A DNA stretch of 64,000 nucleotides from positions 56,569 through 120,568 of the forward strand of contig JAGWSF010000069.1 in assembly GCA_028876385.1 (NCBI GenBank), in the 5' to 3' direction. The translations under genes and the position numbers were made by a program. Every line of letters starts with the position of its first letter. Position 1 is the first letter of the stretch. Shown piece by piece: positions 52,375 through 62,300 of the stretch. The notes beneath the pieces were generated by a model that saw only the letters and a list, made by a program, of their open reading frames with translations, was not told the DNA's origin and did no database searches. This DNA comes from Acidobacteriota bacterium. GTDB taxonomy: Bacteria; Actinomycetota; Acidimicrobiia; Acidimicrobiales; Palsa-688.

Positions 52375-53654
52375 CGACCCGCCTCCGAGACGGCCACGAC
52401 CGATGCGGTGACGACACCCCGGGCCAGCCGGGCCTCGACGAGATCCCCGACCCCGACCTCGCCGGCCGACCGCAGCACCGACCCGTCGGGCCCGCTGACC
52501 ACGGCGTAGCCCCGCTCCAGGGTGCGCTCCGGCGACAGGGCGTGCAGGTGGCGCCGCTCGGCGTCGAGCCGGCCGCCGGCCCGGCCGACGGTCTCCCAGA
52601 ACGGCCGCTTCCAATCGGCTCTCGCCAACCGCCCGGCGGCCGCTTCCACCCGTCCCCGCGGGTGGAGGCCGCCGAGTCGGATGGAGGTCCGCTCCAGACG
52701 CTGCGCAGCGCGCTCGACCGAGGATCCGACGGCCACGCCAGGGTCGATGCCGGCCAGCCGGTTGGCCGCCCCGGTCAACCGGGCTCCGAGGTGCGCTCCG
52801 GCCCGGCCGAGGGCGTCGTCCACGCCCCGCTGCAGCGCCGTCAGGTCGGGCAGTACGGCGGTGGCGGCCAGGGACGGCGTGCCGCAGCGCAGGTCGGCCA
52901 CCTCGTCGCAGAGGGGACGATCGCCTTCGTGTCCGATGGCCGACACCACCGGGACGGCACAGGCCGCCACGGCCCGGCAGACCTCTTCGGTGCTCCACGG
53001 CAGAAGCGAGGGGGCGTCGCCACCCCCCCGGGCCAGGATGATCACCTCGACGCCCGGCCACGCCGCCAAGGTGGCGATGCCCTCGGCGATGGTGAGCGAC
53101 GCCGACGGCCCCGATACGGTCGTCTCCAGGAATCTCACCGGGTAGCCGGGGCAGCGGGCGGCCACCACCGACTCGATGTCCTTGCGTACCGCCGCCTCGG
53201 CCCCGCAGAGCACGCCGACCGCCGCCGGCAGGATCGGGATCGCCCGAGGGGGCCGTCCGAGCAGCCCTTCGGCCTGCAACCGGGAACGGGTCTCGGCAAT
53301 GAGCGCGGCGATGGCCCCGGCCCCGACGGGCACGACCTCCTCGGCCACCAGGTGGAGCTGACCCCGGTCGTTGGACCACTGCGGGGTGGCCACGACCGAC
53401 ACCCGCTCCCCGGCGGAGATACGGGACCGGCGGGCCGCCGCGGGCGGAACCCTGACGTCGACCTGGGCGGCCCGGTCGCGGAGTGTGAAGAACACGTAGC
53501 CGCCCCGCGATGTGGTCGGGCGGTAGACTTCGCCCTCGACGGCGATGCGGCCGATACTCGCCAGTGACCGGGCTATCTCCCCGGACAGCCGGACGAGGGT
53601 CACCGGCCGGGGTGCTCCACGCACCGGGTCGACGTCGAAGAGCGGCAGGGTCAT
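52371..53654 (-). CDS. xseA: exodeoxyribonuclease VII large subunit
   Basis: A 427-residue XseA. The N-terminal OB-fold (VEGEVYRPTTSRGGYVFFTLRD) is followed by the catalytic domain with VGVLCGAEAAVRKDIESVV, IILARGGGDAPSLLPW, AIGHEGDRPLCDEVADLRCGTPSLAA, and the Arg-rich coiled region. It degrades single-stranded DNA. A TAGCCT -10 lies 6 bases before the ATG (leaderless). Confidence 0.95.
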   Translation of the reverse strand: MTLPLFDVDPVRGAPRPVTLVRLSGEIARSLASIGRIAVEGEVYRPTTSRGGYVFFTLRDRAAQVDVRVPPAAARRSRISAGERVSVVATPQWSNDRGQLHLVAEEVVPVGAGAIAALIAETRSRLQAEGLLGRPPRAIPILPAAVGVLCGAEAAVRKDIESVVAARCPGYPVRFLETTVSGPSASLTIAEGIATLAAWPGVEVIILARGGGDAPSLLPWSTEEVCRAVAACAVPVVSAIGHEGDRPLCDEVADLRCGTPSLAATAVLPDLTALQRGVDDALGRAGAHLGARLTGAANRLAGIDPGVAVGSSVERAAQRLERTSIRLGGLHPRGRVEAAAGRLARADWKRPFWETVGRAGGRLDAERRHLHALSPERTLERGYAVVSGPDGSVLRSAGEVGVGDLVEARLARGVVTASVVAVSEAGR

Positions 53655-53660
53655 GCGTTC

Positions 53661-53666
53661 AGGCTA
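53661..53666 (-). promoter_or_regulatory. leaderless -10 element of xseAB
   Basis: TAGCCT on the minus strand, then 6 bases, then ATG 53654. Confidence 0.5.
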
Positions 53667-53725
53667 GCCAGAGGGTGTGACCAGGCTCGAAGCCCCTGAA
53701 ATGCGCTGACCACGCGCCCGACAGT

Positions 53726-53731
53726 TAGCAT
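53726..53731 (+). promoter_or_regulatory. -10 element of the DEAD-box helicase gene
   Basis: TAGCAT overlaps the nominal ATG at 53730, so the transcript would begin a few bases later and contain the AGGAG site (53750-53754) and the TTG start at 53760. Confidence 0.45.
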
Positions 53732-53759
53732 GGGTTTGAATCAACCAGCAGGAGACCTA

Positions 53760-54998
53760 TTGAGCGAAAGCCAAACCGGGAGTTCATTCGCCTCGTTGGG
53801 GATCGACTCCGACGTGGTGGAGTCGCTCGCCGCCCTGGGGATCACCGAGCCGTTCCCCATCCAGAGCCTCACCATCCCCGACGCACTCACCGGCCGCGAC
53901 GTCTGCGGCAAGGCCAAGACCGGTTCGGGGAAGACTCTCGCCTTCGGCATCCCCCTCCTGCAGCGCCTGAGCGCCCGTCCCGAGCTCGCCGACCGCGGGG
54001 ATGTCGGGTCCGAACGGGAACCCGGCCGGGGCCAGGGACGTCCGCCCAGAGGCCTGGTCCTGGTGCCGACCCGAGAGTTGGCCCGGCAGGTCGCCGACGT
54101 GCTCATACCCCTCGCCGAGGCCCGGGATCTGACCCTCGGCGTGTGCTACGGGGGGACCAACATGGAGGCCCAGGTGAAAGCCGTGCGGGCCGGGATGGAC
54201 GTCGTCATAGCCACCCCGGGCCGGCTCATCGACCTGCGCCAGCGGGGCGAGATCGACCTCGGCCACATCGAGGTGGTGGTCCTCGACGAAGCCGACCGCA
54301 TGGCCGACATGGGGTTCACCCCCCAGGTCGAGTGGTTGCTGCGCCATCTCGTGAAACCGCACCAGACCATGCTCTTCTCGGCCACTCTCGACGGCGACGT
54401 CGACCGTCTGATCCGCCACGAGCTCACCGATCCGGTGCACCACGAGGTGGCGTCGACCACGGCCACGGTGTCGGGGATGGCCCACCGTTTCATTCAGGTC
54501 CATCAGATGGACAAGGTGAAGGTCACGGCGGCCATCTGCCGCAGCCAGTCCCGCACCATCGTCTTCACCCGCACCAAGCGCAACGCCGACCGGCTCACCG
54601 AGTCCCTACGGGCGGAGGGGATCGATGCCCGGGCCATCCACGGCGATCTCCGCCAGCAGATGCGGGAGCGGGCCCTGCGAGCCTTCACCGAGGGTCGACT
54701 CGGGGTCCTCGTGGCCACCGACGTGGCGGCGCGGGGACTCGACGTCGACGACATCGACGTCGTGATCCACTACGACCCGCCCGAGGACCACAAGGCCTAC
54801 CTGCACCGATCGGGGCGCACGGCGCGGGCCGGGCGTGAGGGACTCGTCGTCACCTTGGTGCTCTGGAACGAGCACATGGAGATCGAGCGCATCCAAAAGC
54901 GCCTGGGGCTGAGCGAACCGATCGTGGAGATGTTCTCCAACGATCCCCGGCTGGCCCACCTGGCCAACCGGCCCTCCGAGCGCCACCCCCCGGGCTGA
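53760..54998 (+). CDS. DEAD-box RNA helicase (RhlE-like)
   Basis: A 412-residue superfamily-2 helicase: Q-motif FASLGIDSDVVESLAALGI with PFPIQ, Walker A AKTGSGKT (about residue 51), VIATPGRLID, DEAD box VVLDEADRMADMGF, LFSATL, and the helicase C motifs IVFTRTKRNAD, VATDVAARGLD and HRSGRTARAG. It remodels structured RNA. I choose TTG 53760, which has AGGAG at ideal spacing; the upstream ATG overlaps the promoter -10. Confidence 0.95.
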   Translation: MSESQTGSSFASLGIDSDVVESLAALGITEPFPIQSLTIPDALTGRDVCGKAKTGSGKTLAFGIPLLQRLSARPELADRGDVGSEREPGRGQGRPPRGLVLVPTRELARQVADVLIPLAEARDLTLGVCYGGTNMEAQVKAVRAGMDVVIATPGRLIDLRQRGEIDLGHIEVVVLDEADRMADMGFTPQVEWLLRHLVKPHQTMLFSATLDGDVDRLIRHELTDPVHHEVASTTATVSGMAHRFIQVHQMDKVKVTAAICRSQSRTIVFTRTKRNADRLTESLRAEGIDARAIHGDLRQQMRERALRAFTEGRLGVLVATDVAARGLDVDDIDVVIHYDPPEDHKAYLHRSGRTARAGREGLVVTLVLWNEHMEIERIQKRLGLSEPIVEMFSNDPRLAHLANRPSERHPPG

Positions 54999-55028
54999 GC
55001 GGCTCCAGCGCGGACCGAAGCGGCCAGC

Positions 55029-56120
55029 ATGCGCCAAGCTCTCGAGGTGCTCGGCTTCATTGCCGCCGCGGCGCTGGCCCTGGCGACGATGCTGTCGGCC
55101 ATCCGCTCGGTGGTGCTCCCCCGGGCGGCCCAGAGCGCCATCCCCAACCTGACCGTACGGGCCGTGCGGGCCGGCTTCCGGCTTAGGGCGTCGCGCTCCG
55201 ACAGCTACCTCGAACGGGACCGGGTGATGGCCATGCTGGCCCCGGTCGCTCTCGTCGCCATGCTGGGCAGCTGGTTGCTCCTCCTCTTCGCCGCCTACAC
55301 CGCCATGTTCTTCTGTCTCGGCGGAAGGTCCCTCGCTCACGCCGCGGAGATCTCGGGGTCGTCGATCTTCACCCTCGGCACTTCGGGAGCCAACCAACTC
55401 GGGGCCGACCTGCTCAGCTACTCCGAGGCCGGTCTGGGGCTCCTCATGGTGGCGCTGCTCATCAGCTACTTCCCGAGCATCTACAGCGCGTTCACCCGAC
55501 GCGAGACCGGGGTCACCTTGTTACAGGTCCGCGCCGGCGACCCTCCGAGCGCCACGACCATGCTGGTTCGCTACCACCGCATAGAAGGCCGACTCCACCA
55601 GCTCACCGAACTGTGGCGGACGTGGGAAATCTGGTTCGCCGACATCGAGGAGTCGCACACCACGTTCCCCATCCTGGTCCATTTTCGTTCGCCTCAACCC
55701 GAGCGGTCGTGGATCACCGCCGCCGGAGCGCTGCTCGACGCCGCGGCGTTCTGGGTGGCGGCGGTGGAGCACGTCATAGACCCCGACGCCCAGCTGTGCC
55801 TACGGGCCGGCTTCCTGGCGCTGAGGCGCATCTCCGACGGCTTTGGCATCGCCTACGACCCCGACCCCTCCCCCGATGACCCGGTCTCGGTGGACCGCAG
55901 CGAGTGGGAGGCGGCCATGGACGAACTGGAGGCGGCCGGCGTGCCGATGGTCCCCGACCGGGACCAGGCGTGGCGCGACTGGCGGGGCTGGAGGGTCAAT
56001 TACGACGCCCCCCTGCTCGGCCTGGCCCGGGTCATCGAGGCGCCCCCCGTCCCGTGGATATCGGACCGCTCCGCTATCTGGTCCCGGGGCCGGGGCGTCG
56101 CCCGAAAACCCACCTCGTGA
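55029..56120 (+). CDS. membrane protein with a K+-channel-like pore segment, function unknown
   Basis: A 363-residue protein: three hydrophobic segments (about 5-27, 70-95, 133-152) and a cytoplasmic C-terminus of about 200 residues. Between the second and third segments a re-entrant-looking loop reads SGSSIFTLGTSGAN, reminiscent of the TM-pore-TM plan of two-helix ion channels (T-x-G-x-G). The C-terminal part is soluble, with conserved-looking WRTWEIWFADIEESHTTFP, and has no domain I recognise. It starts 30 bases after the helicase gene, whose operon it may share. Its 3' end overlaps a small minus-strand gene. Confidence 0.7.
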   Translation: MRQALEVLGFIAAAALALATMLSAIRSVVLPRAAQSAIPNLTVRAVRAGFRLRASRSDSYLERDRVMAMLAPVALVAMLGSWLLLLFAAYTAMFFCLGGRSLAHAAEISGSSIFTLGTSGANQLGADLLSYSEAGLGLLMVALLISYFPSIYSAFTRRETGVTLLQVRAGDPPSATTMLVRYHRIEGRLHQLTELWRTWEIWFADIEESHTTFPILVHFRSPQPERSWITAAGALLDAAAFWVAAVEHVIDPDAQLCLRAGFLALRRISDGFGIAYDPDPSPDDPVSVDRSEWEAAMDELEAAGVPMVPDRDQAWRDWRGWRVNYDAPLLGLARVIEAPPVPWISDRSAIWSRGRGVARKPTS

Positions 56121-56313
56121 CCACCACGGCGAGGGCGATGCCCAGGCCGACCAGGATGATCCCGTAGAAGTCGGCGGCATCGTTGTGCGGCCCCACGATC
56201 GGCGCGGTGGCGTTCGGGCCACCCACGATGGTGATCACCCCGCTCGGGAGCGTCGTGGGCGACGAGGTGGGACTGGCGGACCACGTGAGATCTGCGACTT
56301 GGACCAGGTGCAC
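56074..56313 (-). CDS. small single-span membrane protein, 79 residues
   Basis: A possible gene with a Ser/Thr/Pro/Gly-rich N-terminal half and one clear transmembrane helix (FYGIILVGLGIALAVVVTRWVFG) followed by a basic end (RRPGPGTR). This gives an outside-to-inside single-pass layout. The GTG has a purine-rich GGAGAGG about 8 bases upstream. It overlaps the end of the preceding gene by 47 bases in antisense. No homologue is recalled. Confidence 0.5.
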   Translation of the reverse strand: MHLVQVADLTWSASPTSSPTTLPSGVITIVGGPNATAPIVGPHNDAADFYGIILVGLGIALAVVVTRWVFGRRPGPGTR

Positions 56314-56383
56314 GCTCCAGCCTCTCCCACCTCCCGCCCTTGGACAAGCCGGGGGGCGGCCCGGAGGACCGGGCCTCAGCGGT

Positions 56384-56389
56384 TAGCCT
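56384..56389 (+). promoter_or_regulatory. leaderless -10 element of murA
   Basis: TAGCCT, then exactly 8 bases, then GTG at 56398. Confidence 0.6.
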
Positions 56390-56397
56390 GGGCGGTC

Positions 56398-57696
56398 GTG
56401 TCGGATGCCTGGCTGATCGAACCGTCCGGTCCCCTTTCGGGCGAGGTGGAGGTGCGGGGCTCCAAGAACGCGGTCACCAAGCACATGGTCGCGGCCATCC
56501 TCGGTGACCGACCGAGCACCATCGCCAACGTCCCCGAGGTGGGAGACGTGGACATCACGGCGCGCATCCTGACGGCCATCGGGGCCGGGGTGGAGCGCAG
56601 CGGGTCGTCCATCACCGTCACCCCGCCCCGAGAGGTCCAGTCGGCGGTCCCTTTGTCCTTCAGCGGCCTCAACCGCATCCCCGTGCTCCTGCTCGGTCCG
56701 CTCCTGCACCTCACCGGCGAGGCTTTCGTGCCCCGTGTGGGCGGTGACTCGATCGGGAGCCGCCCGGTGGACTTCCATGTCGAGGTGCTGCGGTCCCTCG
56801 GGGCCGAGGTGGAGGTCACCGACGACGGCATCGAAGCCCGCTGCAAGCGCCTGACCGGCGCGCGCATCACCCTGCCCTACCCGAGCGTGGGCGCGACCGA
56901 ATCGGCGCTGCTGTCGGCCGCCCTGGCCGAGGGCAAGTCGGTCATCCGCAACGCCGCCACCGAACCCGAAGTCCTCGAACTGGCGCTGTTCCTGCAACGT
57001 ATGGGGGCCCAGATCGAGCTGCAACCCGACCGTCGGATCCAGATCGAGGGCGTGAGCCAGCTGCGGGGCGCCCGCACCAAGCTGGCCGGCGACCGCAACG
57101 AGGCGTTCAGCTACCTCGTCGCCGGCCTGCTGACCGGGGGCCGGGTCCGCGTCGTCGGCTGCCAACAGGACCGCCTGGTGACCGCCATCACGACCCTGAT
57201 GCGCATGGGTGCGTCAGTCGAAGTGGACGACATCGGGATGACCGCCTCGGCCCCTCACGGGCTGCGGGCGGCGGCGGTGCAGACCGATGTCCATCCCGGC
57301 TTCATGACCGACTGGCAGACGCCCCTGATGGTGCTGTTCACCCAGGCCGAGGGGATGTCGGTGCTCCACGAGACGGTCTACGAGGACCGATTCGTCTACG
57401 TCCCGGCGCTGCAGAAGATGGGCGGAGAGATCGAGCTGTTCTCCACCTGCCTGGGCGGCTCGGCGTGCCGGTTCCACGACACCAGCTACGTGCATTCCGC
57501 CGTCGTGCGGGGCGTGTCGCAACTGCACGGCGCCGAGGTCGAGATCCCCGATGTCAGAGCCGGGTTCTCCAGCGTCATCGCCGCCGCCGCCGCCCAGGGG
57601 CCCTCGGTGCTGCGCGGCGTGCACCACCTCGAGCGGGGTTACCACCGGCCGGCCGACCAGCTGCGCTCCCTCGGACTGGACCTCAAGACGACCTGA
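56398..57696 (+). CDS. murA: UDP-N-acetylglucosamine 1-carboxyvinyltransferase with Cys-to-Asp active site
   Basis: A 432-residue MurA, the first committed enzyme of peptidoglycan synthesis (enolpyruvyl transfer from PEP). Conserved contacts are present: Lys23 in RGSKNA, Arg122 in IGSRPVDFH, the Asp in FMTDWQ, Arg in ETVYEDRFVYVP, DVRAG, and ERGYHRPADQLRSLG. The loop that normally reads GGCTIGARPVD reads GGDSIGSRPVD, so the fosfomycin-alkylated Cys115 is Asp117. This is the substitution that makes the mycobacterial and chlamydial enzymes resistant. The GTG start is set by the TAGCCT-N8 element; the frame is open upstream but not conserved. Confidence 0.95.
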   Translation: MSDAWLIEPSGPLSGEVEVRGSKNAVTKHMVAAILGDRPSTIANVPEVGDVDITARILTAIGAGVERSGSSITVTPPREVQSAVPLSFSGLNRIPVLLLGPLLHLTGEAFVPRVGGDSIGSRPVDFHVEVLRSLGAEVEVTDDGIEARCKRLTGARITLPYPSVGATESALLSAALAEGKSVIRNAATEPEVLELALFLQRMGAQIELQPDRRIQIEGVSQLRGARTKLAGDRNEAFSYLVAGLLTGGRVRVVGCQQDRLVTAITTLMRMGASVEVDDIGMTASAPHGLRAAAVQTDVHPGFMTDWQTPLMVLFTQAEGMSVLHETVYEDRFVYVPALQKMGGEIELFSTCLGGSACRFHDTSYVHSAVVRGVSQLHGAEVEIPDVRAGFSSVIAAAAAQGPSVLRGVHHLERGYHRPADQLRSLGLDLKTT

Positions 57697-57726
57697 TGGG
57701 AACCCGCGGTGAGGAGGTCGAACCCG

Positions 57727-58500
57727 GTGGCTGCTGAGTCCGGCGCCGCGCTCTACACCGAAACCGACGGCCTGTACCTCCCCGGCCCACTGACGGTCGG
57801 ACCGTGGTCCCCCGACGCCCAACACGGTGGTCCGGTGTCGGCCCTGCTGGCTGGTGCGGTCGAGGCCGACAGCGACATGCAGGTCGTCAGGCTCACGGTG
57901 GAGCTGCTCCGTCCGGCGCCGCTGACCCCTCTGTCGGTCACCACCGAGGTGCTACGCCCCGGACGCAACGTACAGCTCGTCGAGGCCACGCTTCGAGCCG
58001 GCCACCAGGAGGTGGCCCGGGCCCGGGCCCTGCGCATCCGGCGGCTCCACGTGGACGTGCCCGTCGATCGCTCCGGGGCCCCGGCCCCGCCCCCGGCCGA
58101 GGCCGAGCCCCGGCCGACCGATTCGGTGCGCACGGCCTTCGCCGAGGCCGTCGAGCTGCGATTCGTGACCGGTAGCTGGGATGAGCCCGGCCCGGTGACG
58201 ATGTGGACCCGGCTATCGGCGGCGGTGGTCGCCGGCCAGGAGCCCACCCCGCTGCAGCGCGCCGCCGCGGCCGCCGACTTCGGTAACGGTGTCAGCCACC
58301 TGCTCGATTTCTCCACCCACACCTTCATCAACCCCGATCTCACCGTGGCCCTCAGCCGACCGCCCGAAGGCGAATGGATACTGTTCGACACTGTGTCGCG
58401 CTACTCAGCGGAGGGTTACGGTCAGGCGGAGAGTCAGATCTTCGACTCATCGGGACCCGTGGGGCGGTCGGTGCAGTCGCTGATCATCAACCGGCGGTGA
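57727..58500 (+). CDS. thioesterase family protein (double hot-dog, TesB-like)
   Basis: A protein of about 257 residues of the acyl-CoA thioesterase-like superfamily. The first hot-dog has GLYLPGPLTVGPWSPDAQHGGPVSALL and TVELLRPAPLTPLSVTTEVLRPGRNVQLVEA; the second has TFINPDLTVALSRPPEGEW, SAEGYGQAESQIFDSSGPVG. I use the GTG at 57727, nine bases after GAGGAGG; an upstream GTG at 57709 is possible. It lies 30 bases downstream of murA. It probably hydrolyses an acyl-CoA; the substrate is unknown. Confidence 0.83.
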   Translation: MAAESGAALYTETDGLYLPGPLTVGPWSPDAQHGGPVSALLAGAVEADSDMQVVRLTVELLRPAPLTPLSVTTEVLRPGRNVQLVEATLRAGHQEVARARALRIRRLHVDVPVDRSGAPAPPPAEAEPRPTDSVRTAFAEAVELRFVTGSWDEPGPVTMWTRLSAAVVAGQEPTPLQRAAAAADFGNGVSHLLDFSTHTFINPDLTVALSRPPEGEWILFDTVSRYSAEGYGQAESQIFDSSGPVGRSVQSLIINRR

Positions 58501-58544
58501 GCGCCCGTCGGCGCTCGGGGCACCCGAGACTGCGGATCTCCTAG

Positions 58545-59282
58545 TTACCGCACGTCCAACACGCACTCACCCTGCTGCCGAACTCGGAAGAAGATGAAGC
58601 TGGGCTCGGTGCGAAGCCGGCGAGCTATCTCTGGATCTCGCTGTTCGATCTCGGGCCCGGGGACTGGCTCCACAAGCTGCTCAATGACGAAGCCGGCGGA
58701 AGACACCGCGGCCGTCATGGCCGTCAGCGGTCGGCGCCAGAAGGTGACATCGAACGGCTCGCCCAGCATCGTCCACGTCTCGGTGACCTGTTTGACCGCG
58801 AAGTAGTCCTCGACGGAGTGCAGCTGCCAGTCCATCGCTGGGTGATGCGTGGAGAACACGACGACACCGCCCGGCACGAGAACTCGGCGGAACTCGGAAA
58901 AGACGGGGTGCCAGTCCCTGACGTAGTGCAGCACCAACGAGGCGACGACAAGGTCCACGGAGCGGTCCGGCTGGAAGTCGAGTCCGTCCTCGAGGCTCCC
59001 GGCCACCAACCCGGCTCGGTTCCCGACCCGCTGGCGGGCCAAATCGAGCATCCGCGGGCTCGCGTCCATCGCCGTGACCTCGGCCCCGTGGTCGAGAAGC
59101 CACGCCGTCAGCGGACCGGCACCGCATCCGACCTCCAGCACGGCTCGGCCCGATACGTCTCCCAGCAGAGTGATGGTTGATGGCCTCTCGAAGAGCGAGT
59201 TGAAGATGTTCGTCTCGTTCTCCGCCGCATAGCTGACCGCCATCTCGTCGTACTGCTGAGCAGACCGCTCGCTGTCTGACAT
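58545..59282 (-). CDS. class I SAM-dependent methyltransferase
   Basis: A 245-residue methyltransferase of the ubiE/type-11 kind: ERSAQQYDEMAVSYAAENE at the N-terminus, SAM motif I VLEVGCGAGPLTAWLL, motif II VTAMDASPRMLDLA, motif III VDLVVASLVLHYVRDW and the post-motif FRRVLVPGGVVVFSTHHP. The substrate is unknown. It converges with the thioesterase gene and lies in front of the glutamate dehydrogenase gene on the same strand. Confidence 0.9.
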   Translation of the reverse strand: MSDSERSAQQYDEMAVSYAAENETNIFNSLFERPSTITLLGDVSGRAVLEVGCGAGPLTAWLLDHGAEVTAMDASPRMLDLARQRVGNRAGLVAGSLEDGLDFQPDRSVDLVVASLVLHYVRDWHPVFSEFRRVLVPGGVVVFSTHHPAMDWQLHSVEDYFAVKQVTETWTMLGEPFDVTFWRRPLTAMTAAVSSAGFVIEQLVEPVPGPEIEQRDPEIARRLRTEPSFIFFRVRQQGECVLDVR

Positions 59283-59342
59283 GCCCCCATTATCGGCCCC
59301 ACCAGCCCGGACCGCGGCTCGATGGCCGACCGCGGACGCCGA

Positions 59343-62300
59343 TCAGTTGAGCACTCGACTCAGGCGACGCAGGGCCAACGTCGCCGACGCCAGACGGTCG
59401 TCATCGACACCAGCAACGGGGACCATCGCCGAAGCCCGGGCCAGGTCCTCGGCGTGGCGACCGAGCCACTCATCGGCCCGCCTGAGGGGGTCCCCGTCCG
59501 AAGCGGTGATCAATACCGCCGTGGCCGCTCGGCGCCGCCAGTCGTCGAGGTCGTCGAGCAGCGCCCGGGCCTGCCACATGCGCAGGCGACCTGCGGGGGT
59601 GACGCCGTCGAGGACGGAGCGGACCGACTCCATCAATGCGTCGAGCCCGGTCGCATCCCCTATGCGCCGGGCGACGGCGGCGGCCGTCACCGCCTGATCC
59701 GGGCCCATCCCGGCGCCGTCGGCGATCTCGACCGCCTCGAGACGGGCTACGGCCATGGGCGCCTCCAGAAAGGCGTCAGCCCGATCCCCGGCGAGGTCGA
59801 CTGCGGGCGTCCCGGGCCGCCCGGGGTGGGTCACCTCGAAGGCGAGGCCCGGCGTGGCCTCCAGGCGACTCCGGTCGCGCCGGGCCACGGCGACCGGCTC
59901 GAAGGGTCCGGGCCGGTTGAGGTAGCGCCGCGCCAGGCGGCCCACCGCCTCGGCCACCAGCCGGTGGAGGGCCGCTTCGGCGGATGCCCCGACTCCCGCC
60001 GAGGGGTCCGCCGCCAGTCCCTCCAATTGCTCCCAGAGCGCCCCCGAGGCGGTGACTTGGCGGGCCACCCAGAAGGCCGCCGCGACCTGGTCGAGGCTGC
60101 AGCCCAGCTCGGCCGCCAGGTCATGGGCCCAGATGATGCCCATCTGGTCGACGATCTCGCCGGCGATGTCGGTGGCCACCAGCTGCCGGTACAGGCGGTG
60201 GTCGGCGATGAGATCACCGAAGTCGTCCCGGATGGCCTGGGGGAAATAAGGGGTGACACTGTCCAGGAAGTAGGGGTCGCCGCTCCATCCGGCAGCCTCC
60301 ACGGCCGCCACCAGCTCGGTCTTGGCGTAGGTCAGCACGGTGGCCAACTCGGGCCTTATCAGCCCGGCGCCCGCCTGGCGTCGGCGGTCGAATTCCTCGG
60401 CGTCAGGTAGCACCTCGACCCGCCGATCGAATCGCCCGGCCGCCTCGAGATCGTCGATGAGCGACTGGTAGGCGTCGAGGTACCGGTCGCTGTCGGCGGC
60501 GGCCCGGTTGAGGGCGGCGACGCTATGATCCACCTGACGCAGGACGCCTTCGGCGACCTCGTCCTGGGCGGCTCTCAGGTAGCCGTCGCGGTCCTGGGCT
60601 TCGAGACGGCCCCGCTCCACGGCCAGAGCCAACAGGATCTTCAGGTTGACCTCACGGTCGGAGGTAGCCACCCCGGCGGCATTGTCGATGAAGTCGGCGT
60701 TGATGCGCCCACCCCTCCGGCTGTACCGGATGCGGGCCCGCTGGGTCACCCCCAGGTTGGCGCCTTCGGCCACTACCCTCGCCCGGACGCGGTCGGACGT
60801 GACCCGGACGGCGTCATTGGCCCGATCGCCGACATCGGAGTCCGCCTCGTCAGGGGCCTTCACGAAAGTGCCGATCCCCCCGAACCAGAGCAGGTCGACA
60901 GGAGCCCGAAGAATCGCCGAAACCGCCTCGGGCGGGCTGAGCGAGCCCTCCTCAACCCCGAGTACACGACGCGCCGGCGGGGACAGCGGGATCACCTTGT
61001 CGTGGAGCGACCACACCCCGCCCCCGGCCGATATCCGGTCGGAGCGGTAATCGGCCCAGCTGGAGCGCTCGAGTTGGGCGAGACGGCGACGCTCCTCGAA
61101 GGAGACGGCGGGATCGGGGTCGGGATCGATGAACACGTGGCGGTGATCGAATGCGGCCAGCAACCGCAGTGAGCGGCTCTGCAGCATTCCGTTGCCGAAC
61201 ACGTCACCGGACATGTCACCCACTCCTACGACGGTGACCGGGTCGGTGTTGACGTCCAGATCCAGTTCCCGGAAGTGACGACGCACGGCCACCCATGCAC
61301 CCCGGGCCGTGATCCCCATGGCCTTGTGGTCGTAGCCGCGCGAACCTCCCGAGGCGAACGCGTCACCCAGCCAGAAGCCCTGCGCCTCGCTGATGGAGTT
61401 GGCCAGGTCGCTGAAGGTGGCGGTCCCCTTGTCGGCGGCGACGACCAGGTAGGGATCGTCACCGTCGGCGGCCACCACACCGGTCGGCGTGACGCATCGA
61501 CCGCCGACGAGGTTATCGGTGACATCGAGCAGGGCCGTCACGAACTGGGCGTAGGCCGCCCGCACCTCGTCGGGCCCCGGGTTGGCAGCCCGGCAGACGA
61601 ACCCCCCCTTGGCGCCGGTCGGGACGATGATGGCGTTCTTCTTCACCTGGGCGAAGGCCAGATCGAGCACCTCGGTCCGGAAATCGGCGGGGCGCTCGCT
61701 CCACCGAATACCGCCGCGGGCGATGAGACCGGCTCGCAGGTGCACTCCTTCAACGGCGGGACCGTGCACGAAGGTGTCGACCAGCGGCCGAGGTGAGGGC
61801 AGGTCGGGCACCAGGTGACTGCTCATCTTGAGCGCGAGCGGAGATCGCACCTCCCGGCCGGGACGGCGGCCCCCCATCGCGAAGAAGTTGGTACGCAAGG
61901 TGGCGTCGATCAGTGTCAGCACCGACCGCAGAACGCGGTCCTCCTCCAGAGATGCGACCAGGTCCATCTGGGCCAGGACCAACCGGCGGGCGGCAACCGC
62001 CCGGTCGGAGTCGGGGCCCACCGCGCTCCCCTCATCCTCGGGGCGGCCCGGAGGGGAGGGCACGAAGCGCGACTCGAAGTAGCCGATCAACGCTCTGGTG
62101 ACGTCGGGGCGGACGGCCAGCGGTTCGCTCATCTGCTCCCACGACAAAGCGACCCCGCTCTGTCGCCAGTAGCGCAGATAGGCCCGAAGTACCTGCACCT
62201 GCCGCCAGTCGAGTCCCGCGGCGGTCACCAGCCGGTTCAGCGAGTCGACGTCGCTGTCGCCGCGAACCGACGCCTCGATGGCCTCGACCAGGCGGCCACC

